5,411 bases of DNA from Oxalobacter sp. GTDB taxonomy: Bacteria; Pseudomonadota; Gammaproteobacteria; Burkholderiales; Burkholderiaceae_D. The stretch is taken from NCBI GenBank assembly GCA_012512465.1, contig JAAZED010000132.1, positions 1-5,411 on the forward strand, read 5' to 3'. Shown piece after piece: positions 1 through 5,411 of the stretch. Each line of letters opens with the position of its first letter. Within the stretch, counting starts at the first letter, position 1. The translations under genes and the position numbers were made by a program. Under the pieces are notes generated by a model. That model saw nothing but the letters and a program-made list of their open reading frames with translations, was not told the DNA's origin and made no database searches.

Positions 1-879
1 ATCCAGACCCGCTTTACCCTGCAAAACGGTGAGCTGGAAAGCAGCGAAGGGGTGGAATGGGAAGGTGCCTCCAACATGGGGCTGGCAGGCCACTGGGGCA
101 GCCTGCGTTTCGGACGCATGAATGAGGTACCCACCGAAACTTTCCGGGTACTGGACCCCTTGAACCAGGATGGCGCGGCCAGTATGCTGAGAAGCTCACA
201 GCGCTCGGTGCGTATCGGCAACACGCTGCGCTACGACAGCCCTGTCTGGAACGGGCTGTACCTGCGGGCCTCCTACTCGCTCGGTGAAGACGGCCATCAT
301 GCCGAACCCGGCTCCGCCTCAAAAGCCGGTGCGGACAATGACGACTATGCCGCCTCCTTAAGATATGACCGCGGCCCGCTTTTCCTTTTAGGCAGCTGGA
401 GCCGCCGGGCAGACTCCAATGACTCTTACATGTGGAACCTGGGCGGCGCGTATACCTTCGGCCCGGTCCGCTTCTCGCTGGGCTATGAGCGCACCCGTGA
501 CAAGGGCTGGAAAAACGGCGGCTACAGCAACCATGCGCTGGCAGCGCAATACGGCGGTACAGAAGGCATCACCTCCCGCCAGGACTCCTGGATTGCCGGT
601 CTCAAATGGACTGTCGGGCAGGGCACGGTGGATGCGTTTTTCAACTATGTCAGGCTAAAAGATGCTGATGTGGCCGGCACCAGCGCATCCCTGAGCGATG
701 ACTCCGCCCGCAAATATGGGCTTGGCTATACCTACAACCTCTCCAAGCGCACCCAGGTCTATACCCGGGTTTCCTACATCGACTTTGGCAGCGGCAGCAT
801 GGCTGCCTATTACCGGGGCACCGGCCTGGACAATGAGAATGTTACTACCTTCCAGCTTGGCATGTTCCATAAATTCTGA
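1..879 (+). CDS. Outer-membrane general porin, 3' part (5' end outside window)
   Basis: The frame is open from base 1 and stops with TGA at 877-879, giving 292 visible residues. It has no internal start worth choosing, because the frame clearly continues leftwards. The product is a trimeric beta-barrel porin of the Gram-negative porin family common in Burkholderiales, allowing passive diffusion of small hydrophilic solutes across the outer membrane. What shows this: alternating amphipathic beta-strands with aromatic girdles throughout (GSLRFGRM, LYLRASYSLGE, VRFSLGYERT, YTRVSYIDFGSG), Gly/Asp/Asn-rich loops between them, no cysteine, and the end FQLGMFHKF. A terminal Phe is the classic signal for outer-membrane insertion by the Bam complex. 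The segment GSLRFGRMNE corresponds to the strand before the constriction loop in this family, so roughly the signal peptide and first 50-70 mature residues are missing. Substrate specificity cannot be read from the sequence. Confidence 0.93.
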   Translation: MQTRFTLQNGELESSEGVEWEGASNMGLAGHWGSLRFGRMNEVPTETFRVLDPLNQDGAASMLRSSQRSVRIGNTLRYDSPVWNGLYLRASYSLGEDGHHAEPGSASKAGADNDDYAASLRYDRGPLFLLGSWSRRADSNDSYMWNLGGAYTFGPVRFSLGYERTRDKGWKNGGYSNHALAAQYGGTEGITSRQDSWIAGLKWTVGQGTVDAFFNYVRLKDADVAGTSASLSDDSARKYGLGYTYNLSKRTQVYTRVSYIDFGSGSMAAYYRGTGLDNENVTTFQLGMFHKF

Positions 880-896
880 TGTCGGCATGTGCTCGC

Positions 897-952
897 CAGC
901 GCAAACGCCAGCTTGCTCCTGTTAGCTGAAACAGCCCCGCAACGCTGATTTT
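897..952 (+). terminator. Possible weak porin terminator
   Basis: A nested hairpin lies just after the porin stop: CAGCG (897-901) pairs with CGCTG (943-947), TTGC (913-916) with GCAA (939-942), and CTGTT (919-923) with AACAG (930-934). The left side carries an 11-base bulge. It is followed by a short T run (949-952). The bulge and only four Ts make it weak; the stronger terminator at 1197-1231 may be the real end of porin read-through. Confidence 0.35.
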
Positions 953-996
953 CATGCGCTCCAGGCTCAGCCTAATCCATTGACTTTAAATAATTT

Positions 997-1024
997 TCAT
1001 GCAACCATGAATTCATGGTCATGA
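997..1024. promoter_or_regulatory. 16-base perfect palindrome, possible operator
   Basis: ACCATGAATTCATGGT at 1004-1019 is a perfect palindrome. It is extended outward by TCATG (997-1001) and CATGA (1020-1024) if a 2-base bulge on the left is allowed. A TTGACT hexamer at 980-985 followed by an AT-rich stretch lies just upstream, but no good -10 box is found at the right spacing. The size and symmetry fit a dimeric repressor site or a cruciform. No regulator is named because the sequence does not identify one. Confidence 0.4.
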
Positions 1025-1164
1025 TCGTGAAAGACTAACCCTGGCGCTGCAGGGACGATATACCGGACAAACCATACAAACGGCAGGTGGCATTCGCCCC
1101 ACACACGGTCGGCAGTAAAGGAGCAGTCCGCCCTACCCTGCCCCCGGTTCTTTGTATAGTTAAT

Positions 1165-1231
1165 GCTTCGTCTTATGACGATGCGCAATTTGCCACGGCC
1201 TGCATACGGTTCCCCTTGCAGGCCTTTTTTT
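1165..1231 (+). ncRNA. Candidate small RNA ending at the strong terminator
   Basis: Just before the terminator lies a second small hairpin: TCGTC (1168-1172) pairs with GACGA (1177-1181) across a TTAT tetraloop, with GC/GC pairs beyond a T-T mismatch. A -10-like TATAGT sits at 1155-1160, placing a start near 1167 and giving a transcript of about 65 bases with two hairpins and a U tail. Against it: there is no recognisable -35 box at 16-18 bases spacing, and I do not recognise the RNA as any known family. The start could also lie further upstream, near the palindrome at 1004-1019. Confidence 0.22.
1197..1231 (+). terminator. Strong rho-independent terminator, + strand
   Basis: GGCCTGCA (1197-1204) and TGCAGGCC (1217-1224) form a perfect 8-base-pair stem around a 12-base loop, followed at once by seven Ts (1225-1231). 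This is a textbook intrinsic terminator for + strand transcription. The nearest + strand gene is the porin, which ends about 318 bases upstream. It therefore either backs up the weak terminator at 897-952 or ends a separate small RNA starting within 1010-1170. Confidence 0.85.
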
Positions 1232-1247
1232 GCCTGAAAAAAGCAAA

Positions 1248-1390
1248 GGAAGTGCTGATTAAATGGTTTTGGGAGATGAAGGGCAAGGCGCACGGCGCGC
1301 AGCAACCAAGACATATCTTAAGATAGGCGATGGTTGCGAGCACCGCGTAACGCAGCAATTCGCTCACAAAGCCTTTTAATCAGCGCTTCC
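1248..1390. repeat. 143-base imperfect inverted-repeat (MITE- or ERIC-like) element
   Basis: The terminal 28 bases, 1248-1275, match the reverse complement of 1363-1390 at 24 positions, including an unbroken run of ten (CTGATTAAA and its neighbours). Inside, weaker pairing continues to a symmetric core (GCAACCA, TATCTTAAGATA, TGGTTGC), so the entire element can fold as one long hairpin. Two of the four arm differences become G-U pairs in a + strand RNA. The match stops sharply at both ends, and AAA flanks each side (1245-1247 and 1391-1393), which might be a tiny target duplication or chance. No transposase is encoded. Size and shape resemble non-autonomous palindromic intergenic repeats such as MITEs or ERIC; whether it is repeated in the genome cannot be seen here. 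Confidence 0.6.
1302..1337. repeat. Symmetric core palindrome of the 143-base element
   Basis: GCAACCA (1302-1308), a 5-base spacer, the perfect 12-base palindrome TATCTTAAGATA (1314-1325), a second 5-base spacer, and TGGTTGC (1331-1337) are exactly symmetric around 1319/1320. The centre coincides with the centre of the 143-base element, confirming that the larger inverted repeat is one unit. It would be the hairpin tip in RNA, or a cruciform or protein-binding site in DNA. Confidence 0.6.
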
Positions 1391-1414
1391 AAAAATCCCC
1401 CGTAAGGGGGGATT
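1391..1414 (-). terminator. acnA rho-independent terminator
   Basis: Read on the - strand, AATCCCCC (1414-1407) and GGGGGATT (1401-1394) form a perfect 8-base-pair GC-rich stem with a 5-base loop, followed by Ts at 1393-1391 (five in a row counting the stem end). It starts 23 bases after the acnA stop codon and fits an intrinsic terminator for acnA. It abuts the right end of the 143-base inverted repeat. Confidence 0.8.
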
Positions 1415-1437
1415 GGCAGGATAAAAAACGACAGGCT

Positions 1438-4161
1438 TTATGCTGCCAGCAACTGGCGCAGCACATACGGCAGGATACCGCCGTTGTGGTAATAATCCAC
1501 CTCGATTGGCGTATCAATACGAAGCAAAAGCGGTACCTCCTGCGACGTGCCGTCAGCCCGGTGAATGACCAGTGTCACATCCTTTAAGGGACTGATGGTT
1601 TCCAGGCCCTTGATATCAAAAGTCTCATCGCCTTTCAGCCCCAGCGACTCCGCACTGTCATTGCCCTTGAACTGGAGCGGCAAGACACTCATGCCCACCA
1701 GGTTGGAACGGTGGATACGCTCAAAGGAACGCACGATCACGGCCTTCACCCCTAGCAGTTGCGAGCCTTTGGCCGCCCAGTCGCGTGATGAACCGGCCCC
1801 GTACTCCTCGCCACCAAAAATGATGGCAGGCACCTTCTCCTGCTGGTAATGCATGGCCGCATCAAAAATCGACATCTCTGCGCCATCCGGCTGGTGTACC
1901 GTAAAGCCCCCCTCCTTGCGCTTGCCTTCGGCATCGGCCGGCATCATCAGGTTGCGGATGCGGACATTACCAAACGTGCCGCGCATCATCACTTCATGAT
2001 TGCCGCGGCGGGCGCCGTAAGAGTTGAATTCAGAGCGTGTCACGCCATGCGCAAGCAACCATTGCCCGGCCGGCCCTTTCTCCTGGATGGAGCCGGCAGG
2101 CGAGATATGGTCTGTCGTAATCATGTCGCCAAAGATAGCCAGAGGCCTCGCGCCGGTTATATTGGCAGAACCGGCCTGCGGTTCCATGGTGAAATTATCA
2201 AAGTACGGTGGCTCGGCGATATAGGTCGACTCCGGCCAGTCATACACGTCGCCGGTGGCAAAACCGCCGATTTTTTCCCACAGCTCACCCGGTGCGCCCT
2301 TGATATCGGCATAATTGTTGCGGTAAGTCTCGGCATCCAGCGCAAAATGCATGAACTGCGCCACTTCCTGCGACGTTGGCCAGATATCCTTGAGATAAAC
2401 GGCCCTGCCGTCGGTGCCTTTGCCCAGCGGCTCGGTCATCAGGTCCCTCGTGACATTGCCTGCGATCGCATAGGCGACGACAAGCGGTGGGGAGGCCAGG
2501 AAATTGGCGCGGATATTCGGATGAATGCGTGCTTCAAAATTGCGGTTGCCTGACAGAACAGCTGCCGCCACCACATCATTTTTCACAATGGCTTCATTCA
2601 TCGCCGGGCTCAGGTCACCCGAATTGCCGATACAGGTGGTGCAGCCATACGCCGCTACCTCAAAGCCCAGTTGCTCAAGGTAGGGCAAAAGGCCAGCCTT
2701 GGTCAGATAATCCGTCACAATGCGTGATCCGGGCGCCAGGGACGTCTTGACGGTCGGTGACGTTTTCAGTCCGGCTTTTACCGCCTTTTTCGCCAGGAGA
2801 CCGGCGGCAATCAATACCGCCGGGTTGCTGGTATTCGTACAGGAAGTGATCGCGGCAATCAGGACATCCCCATTGGAAAGCGTCGACCCATCGGACGTCT
2901 GGTATGCCACGGCAAGGTCTTCGGCCTTCTTGCCAAAGCCGTCTTCCTTCACAGGCTTTGAAAAGAGCGTGGTGAACTGCTTTTTAAGGTTACCCAGCTC
3001 AATACGGTCCTGCGGACGTTTCGGCCCGGAAAGCGAAGCCGTAACGGTACCCAGATCCAGCGTAATCACACGGGTATAGTCTACCTGCCCGGCTTTAGGC
3101 ATGCCAAACATTTCCTGCGCCTTGAAGTAGCCTTCCAGTGCATCGACTTCTTCGGCAGTGCGTCCGGTCTCGCGGAAATAAGCGACCGTGGCATCATCCA
3201 CCGGGAAAAAACCAATCGTTGCGCCATATTCGGGCGCCATGTTGGCAATGGTTGCCCTGTCCGTTGCCGAAAGCGAGGCAGCGCCTTCGCCAAAAAATTC
3301 AACAAATTTGCCGACAACGCGCTCACGGCGAAGGATTTCCGTAACGGTCAGGACAAGGTCGGTTGCCGTGCACCCTTCGGAAAGCTGCCCGGTCAGGTTC
3401 ATGCCGATCACGTCCGGCGTGAGGAAATAAACAGGCTGCCCCAGCATAGCGGCTTCAGCCTCAATACCGCCCACGCCCCAACCAACCGAGCCAACACCAT
3501 TAATCATGGTGGTATGCGAATCCGTACCCACCAGGGTATCCGGATAGTAAACCTCCCCTTTTTCCGGATCGGCACGGTGATACACACCACGCGCCAGGTA
3601 CTCCATGTTCACCTGGTGAACGATACCAAAGCCCGGTGGCACCACGCCAAAAGTGTCAAACGCCTGCATGCCCCATTTCATGAACTGGTAACGCTCATGG
3701 TTGCGGGCAAACTCCAGCTTCATATTCAGGTCAAGCGCGTCAGGGCGGGCAAAATAATCAATCTGCACCGAATGGTCAACCACCAGGTCAACCGGCACCA
3801 GCGGCTCGATCTTTTTCGGGTCCTTGCCCATTTTCACTGCCACATTGCGCATGGCTGCCAGATCAACCAGCAGCGGAATGCCGGTAAAATCCTGCAAAAG
3901 CACACGGGCAACCACAAAAGGGATTTCATTGGTCCGTTCGTCATTGGCGCGCCATCCGGCAAGCTGCTTCACATGGTCCTCGGTAATTTTGACGCCATCG
4001 CAATTACGCAGCACGGATTCCAGCACAATACGAATGGAAACCGGCAGGCGGGACAGATCAAGATTCAGCGCTTTGCCAAGTGCTGGCACGGAATAAAAAC
4101 GCCCCTTGCCGGATTTGCCGATCGGGAAATCCTTGAGGGTGCTCTCGGTAATGCGGGACAT
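1438..4161 (-). CDS. acnA: Aconitate hydratase A (AcnA/IRP family)
   Basis: This enzyme interconverts citrate and isocitrate through cis-aconitate in the TCA and glyoxylate cycles, in the cytoplasm, using a [4Fe-4S] cluster. The protein has 907 residues, close to the roughly 890 of E. coli AcnA. Visible family marks in order: [10 protein letters not shown] (about 126-135), GTDSHTT (212-218), cluster ligand Cys441 in SCTNTSNP, ligands Cys507 and Cys510 in [29 protein letters not shown], then the C-terminal swivel domain with [14 protein letters not shown] and [12 protein letters not shown] (788-799), which carries the active-site Ser and Arg. The 66-residue and 3-residue spacings between cysteines match AcnA. 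I chose the ATG at 4161 because GGAGAA precedes it at proper distance and MSRITES resembles other AcnA starts; an in-frame ATG at 4200 lies inside a hairpin without a ribosome-binding site. All key residues are intact. AcnB and AcnD/PrpD-linked types fit less well. Confidence 0.97.
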   Translation of the reverse strand: MSRITESTLKDFPIGKSGKGRFYSVPALGKALNLDLSRLPVSIRIVLESVLRNCDGVKITEDHVKQLAGWRANDERTNEIPFVVARVLLQDFTGIPLLVDLAAMRNVAVKMGKDPKKIEPLVPVDLVVDHSVQIDYFARPDALDLNMKLEFARNHERYQFMKWGMQAFDTFGVVPPGFGIVHQVNMEYLARGVYHRADPEKGEVYYPDTLVGTDSHTTMINGVGSVGWGVGGIEAEAAMLGQPVYFLTPDVIGMNLTGQLSEGCTATDLVLTVTEILRRERVVGKFVEFFGEGAASLSATDRATIANMAPEYGATIGFFPVDDATVAYFRETGRTAEEVDALEGYFKAQEMFGMPKAGQVDYTRVITLDLGTVTASLSGPKRPQDRIELGNLKKQFTTLFSKPVKEDGFGKKAEDLAVAYQTSDGSTLSNGDVLIAAITSCTNTSNPAVLIAAGLLAKKAVKAGLKTSPTVKTSLAPGSRIVTDYLTKAGLLPYLEQLGFEVAAYGCTTCIGNSGDLSPAMNEAIVKNDVVAAAVLSGNRNFEARIHPNIRANFLASPPLVVAYAIAGNVTRDLMTEPLGKGTDGRAVYLKDIWPTSQEVAQFMHFALDAETYRNNYADIKGAPGELWEKIGGFATGDVYDWPESTYIAEPPYFDNFTMEPQAGSANITGARPLAIFGDMITTDHISPAGSIQEKGPAGQWLLAHGVTRSEFNSYGARRGNHEVMMRGTFGNVRIRNLMMPADAEGKRKEGGFTVHQPDGAEMSIFDAAMHYQQEKVPAIIFGGEEYGAGSSRDWAAKGSQLLGVKAVIVRSFERIHRSNLVGMSVLPLQFKGNDSAESLGLKGDETFDIKGLETISPLKDVTLVIHRADGTSQEVPLLLRIDTPIEVDYYHNGGILPYVLRQLLAA

Positions 4162-4164
4162 GCG

Positions 4165-4170
4165 TTCTCC
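4165..4170 (-). promoter_or_regulatory. acnA ribosome-binding site (decides start)
   Basis: On the - strand GGAGAA precedes ATG (4161-4159) by 3 bases (GGAG by 5). This Shine-Dalgarno match supports the start at 4161 rather than the in-frame ATG at 4200, which has no such motif. Confidence 0.8.
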
Positions 4171-4176
4171 AAACAA

Positions 4177-4202
4177 GAATGGCTCTAAAAAAAGAGCCAT
4201 TC
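4177..4202 (-). promoter_or_regulatory. 10-base-pair hairpin in the acnA 5' leader
   Basis: GAATGGCTCT (4177-4186) and AGAGCCATTC (4193-4202) form a perfect 10-base-pair stem around a 6-base homopolymer loop (U in the acnA mRNA). It lies between the predicted transcription start (about 4216) and the ribosome-binding site, leaving only 6 bases between stem and GGAGAA. It might tune translation or mRNA stability, or act as an attenuator. The T run sits mainly in the loop and the bases after the stem (TTGTTTGG) are only partly U-rich, so it is not a convincing terminator. The loop lacks the CAGUG of eukaryotic iron-responsive elements. Confidence 0.6.
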
Positions 4203-4222
4203 AAGAGTTAATCAAGACCGGT

Positions 4223-4250
4223 ATTATAGCGCCACAGGCACCGGTATGAA
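4223..4250 (-). promoter_or_regulatory. Likely sigma-70 promoter of acnA
   Basis: A perfect -10 box TATAAT (4228-4223) and a 4-of-6 -35 box TTCATA (4250-4245) are separated by 16 bases. The predicted start near 4216 gives a leader of about 55 bases. The -35 box begins 3 bases after the stop codon of the upstream small gene. Two copies of ATACCGGT, each containing the palindrome ACCGGT, overlap the -35 and -10 boxes (4247-4240 and 4224-4217). Confidence 0.6.
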
Positions 4251-4252
4251 GA

Positions 4253-4642
4253 TTATTTGCTGGAAGCGAGCCTTCTGGTTTGCTCGGGATTCCGGCACTC
4301 ATTGGCAAGCTGGCGGCCTTTCTTGGAATCAAACAGCATGCTCTTTGAAGGAATGCTGATCAATACCAGACCATCAGGTTTGTTCTCAAAGCGCTCTGCG
4401 CCTGTCGAGGTTTGCTGGCGGTTCATGCGGTACATCTTGTTGCGCCAGCGGAGGTTGACATAGCTGTTGTCACCGGCATTTTTGTACACCGTGAGCTTGT
4501 CGCCAAGATCACACTGGTAAAGCGCGCTGACATGACCCGCTGTGGCAAGCTCTGCATCCTTGTCATTGGCATGGGCAGTGTTGAAAGACATGGAGAAAGT
4601 CAATCCTGCGACAACGAGGGAAGCGGTCAGAAGTTTTTGCAT
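4253..4642 (-). CDS. Secreted small protein, MliC/PliC lysozyme-inhibitor-like
   Basis: The 129-residue product starts with a Sec signal peptide: KK-type basic start, hydrophobic core LLTASLVVAGLTF, and a likely cut after AHA (residue 25). No lipobox cysteine is present, so it should be soluble in the periplasm, like PliC, rather than a lipoprotein like E. coli MliC. The mature part resembles the MliC family: YQCDLGDKLTVYKN (42-55), a beta-strand YVNLRW, YRMNRQ, then STGAERFEN (79-87), which parallels the family's SGARY motif, and a final strand SKSMLFD. Cys44 and Cys116 could form a disulfide. MliC-type proteins block host or environmental c-type lysozyme. The resemblance is by eye, and the usual W-K-G block after SGARY is not evident, so function is tentative. 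The start has GAGG 8 bases upstream. It lies between fliR and acnA on the same strand, with 144- and 91-base gaps. Confidence 0.85.
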   Translation of the reverse strand: MQKLLTASLVVAGLTFSMSFNTAHANDKDAELATAGHVSALYQCDLGDKLTVYKNAGDNSYVNLRWRNKMYRMNRQQTSTGAERFENKPDGLVLISIPSKSMLFDSKKGRQLANECRNPEQTRRLASSK

Positions 4643-4650
4643 CGTATAGG

Positions 4651-4654
4651 CCTC
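4651..4654 (-). promoter_or_regulatory. Ribosome-binding site of the small secreted protein
   Basis: GAGG on the - strand lies 8 bases before the ATG at 4642-4640 and supports that start. No convincing promoter was found upstream; a CATAAT hexamer (4750-4745) lacks a -35 partner. Confidence 0.55.
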
Positions 4655-4697
4655 ATACTAAAAAAATTGGCTTGCACCTGATCCAGGCACATCGGCA

Positions 4698-4735
4698 GTT
4701 TCCCTTGAAATACTGGTTAAGCCATCCAGGGAAAC
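4698..4735. repeat. Nested inverted repeat upstream of the small secreted gene
   Basis: GTTTCC (4698-4703) pairs with GGAAAC (4730-4735), and inside it CTGG (4713-4716) pairs with CCAG (4726-4729), with an unpaired stretch on the left side. It lies in the 144-base gap between fliR and the small gene. It could be a leader hairpin or operator, or a chance structure. Confidence 0.3.
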
Positions 4736-4786
4736 AACCTGCTTATTATGGCATAAATTTTACAAAAAAAGGGGGTAAAGTCTTGA

Positions 4787-5411
4787 TTAATGTGGAAAAA
4801 GCTCCGCAGACCCCAACTGGCGGATCAGCCCGAAAACCTCCGTGAAAATGACTTCAAGCGGCGCCTCCATGTAGGTGAGCATCAGCGCAATCATGAAAAA
4901 GCCCACGGCAATGGTCACCGGAAAACCGATACCGAAAAGATTAAGCTGCGGCGCAGCACGCGTCAGAATACCAAGCGAGGCATTGGTAACGAGAAGCGCG
5001 GCCAGGATCGGCAATGCCAACTGCAGGCCATAAGAAAAAATCGCCCCCCCCCACTGGACGATCAGCCAGAAACCATCCTTTCCCATCGGACCGGCAGCAA
5101 TCGGCAGCGTGGTAAAGCTGTCGACCACGACAGAAATCATCAGCAGGTGAAAATTTGCCGCAATATAAAGCGTAAGCACCAGCAAGGCGAAATACTGGCT
5201 GACGGCAGAAGATTGCCCCCGGGTCTGGGGATCATAAAACGTGGCAAAACCCAGGCCCATCGTCATGCCCACCGCCGCACCGGCCATCTCCATCGCCGAA
5301 AAGGCAAAACGCATTGCCAGGCCCATGGCCGCACCAATCAGAAACTGCTGGATGAGGATCAGAAAACCCGCATAGGACATCGGGTCAACAGCCAGCTCGA
5401 CCGGAACAGAA
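4787..5411 (-). CDS. fliR: Flagellar biosynthetic protein FliR, C-terminal part
   Basis: FliR is an inner-membrane component of the flagellar type III export gate, forming the core pore with FliP and FliQ. The stop is at 4787-4789 and the frame is open to the right edge (207 visible residues). The codons before the internal ATG at 5380 (VELAVDP) continue the family pattern, so the real start lies outside; about 50-60 residues are missing from a usual length near 260. Family marks: ILIQQFLIGAAMG, MAGAAVGMTMGLGFATFYDP, SQYFALLVLTLYIAANFH with VVDSF, WGGAIFSYGLQLALP, and the hallmark RAAPQLNLFGIGFPVT, followed by a last hydrophobic segment and a short soluble tail. About five membrane segments are visible. 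Type III secretion homologues (SctT) are less likely given the LNLFGIGFP wording. Since fliR usually closes a fliPQR-type operon, the flagellar operon probably ends here. A G9 run interrupts the coding sequence. Confidence 0.95.
   Translation of the reverse strand, partial: SVPVELAVDPMSYAGFLILIQQFLIGAAMGLAMRFAFSAMEMAGAAVGMTMGLGFATFYDPQTRGQSSAVSQYFALLVLTLYIAANFHLLMISVVVDSFTTLPIAAGPMGKDGFWLIVQWGGAIFSYGLQLALPILAALLVTNASLGILTRAAPQLNLFGIGFPVTIAVGFFMIALMLTYMEAPLEVIFTEVFGLIRQLGSAELFPH
5044..5052 (-). repeat. G9 homopolymer inside fliR
   Basis: Nine consecutive Cs on the + strand read as G9 in fliR, encoding the end of Trp, two Gly codons GGG and the start of Ala in WGGA. Runs of this length can slip in replication, and a one-base change would truncate FliR. 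The frame is intact here. Gly at this place is common in the family, so part of the run is forced by the protein, but two successive GGG codons are not. Confidence 0.9.

Larger units (their letters stand above)
880..1437. other. Intergenic region between convergent porin and acnA, no protein gene
   Basis: This 558-base stretch lies between the porin stop and the acnA stop. Open frames on both strands are short, lack good ribosome-binding sites or family resemblance, and overlap structured elements, so I call no protein. It contains, in order: a weak porin terminator candidate, a perfect 16-base palindrome near a TTGACT hexamer, a strong + strand terminator with a -10-like TATAGT upstream, a 143-base imperfect inverted repeat, and the acnA terminator. 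Nothing recognisable is visible in 1025-1150. Confidence 0.75.

Noticed and set aside
997..1314. 105-codon - strand ORF in the spacer
   Set aside because: It crosses the strong terminator, the palindrome and part of the inverted repeat, has no clear ribosome-binding site, and its composition does not look like a folded or membrane protein.
1263..1379. 38-codon + strand ORF with AAAGGAAG upstream
   Set aside because: It lies entirely within the 143-base inverted repeat, so its sequence is explained by the palindrome, and the peptide resembles nothing I recognise.
1849..2553. 234-codon + strand ORF opposite acnA
   Set aside because: It is fully antisense to conserved aconitase coding sequence, His/Arg/Gly-rich with no family resemblance; a typical shadow of a codon-biased gene.
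3514..4188. 224-codon + strand ORF opposite the 5' part of acnA
   Set aside because: Same reason: antisense shadow of conserved acnA codons, with no recognisable domain.
4162..4200. 13-residue N-terminal extension of AcnA from the ATG at 4200
   Set aside because: That ATG lies in the leader hairpin without a ribosome-binding site, and the extension is not like the family N-terminus.
4759..4779. Possible fliR terminator (TTTAC/GTAAA around A7G5)
   Set aside because: The stem is only five AT-rich pairs and the T run of the fliR strand falls in the loop, not after the stem.
4208..4790. Exact 11-base inverted repeat (TTAATCAAGAC at 4208-4218, complement at 4780-4790) flanking the small secreted gene
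   Set aside because: A few 11-base inverted matches are expected by chance in a window this long; the match does not extend and no mobile-element features are present.

Overview
The window looks like chromosomal DNA of a flagellated Gram-negative bacterium, most likely a betaproteobacterium of the order Burkholderiales. The evidence is a trimeric-type general porin ending in Phe, an AcnA-type aconitase, a FliR export protein with close betaproteobacterial wording, and a moderately GC-rich base composition. The family Oxalobacteraceae is a guess from protein style only.

Layout from left to right: (1) the 3' part of an outer-membrane porin gene on the + strand (1-879). (2) A 558-base region with no convincing protein gene (880-1437). 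It holds a possible weak porin terminator, a 16-base perfect palindrome, a strong + strand terminator that may end a small RNA, a 143-base imperfect inverted-repeat element, and the aconitase terminator. (3) acnA on the - strand (start 4161, stop 1438), with its own ribosome-binding site, a 10-base-pair leader hairpin and a likely sigma-70 promoter. (4) A small secreted protein resembling the MliC/PliC lysozyme inhibitors (- strand, 4642 to 4253). (5) The 3' part of fliR (- strand, running off the right edge).

The three right-hand genes point the same way, but they look like separate functions rather than one pathway: flagellar export (probably the end of a flagellar operon), periplasmic defence, and the TCA cycle. 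acnA has a promoter directly after the small gene's stop codon, so it is probably transcribed mainly on its own. The porin and acnA converge on the 558-base spacer.

I see no new multi-gene system. The items most worth a second look are the 143-base palindromic element wedged between two opposing terminators, the structured acnA leader and promoter repeats, and a G9 tract inside fliR.
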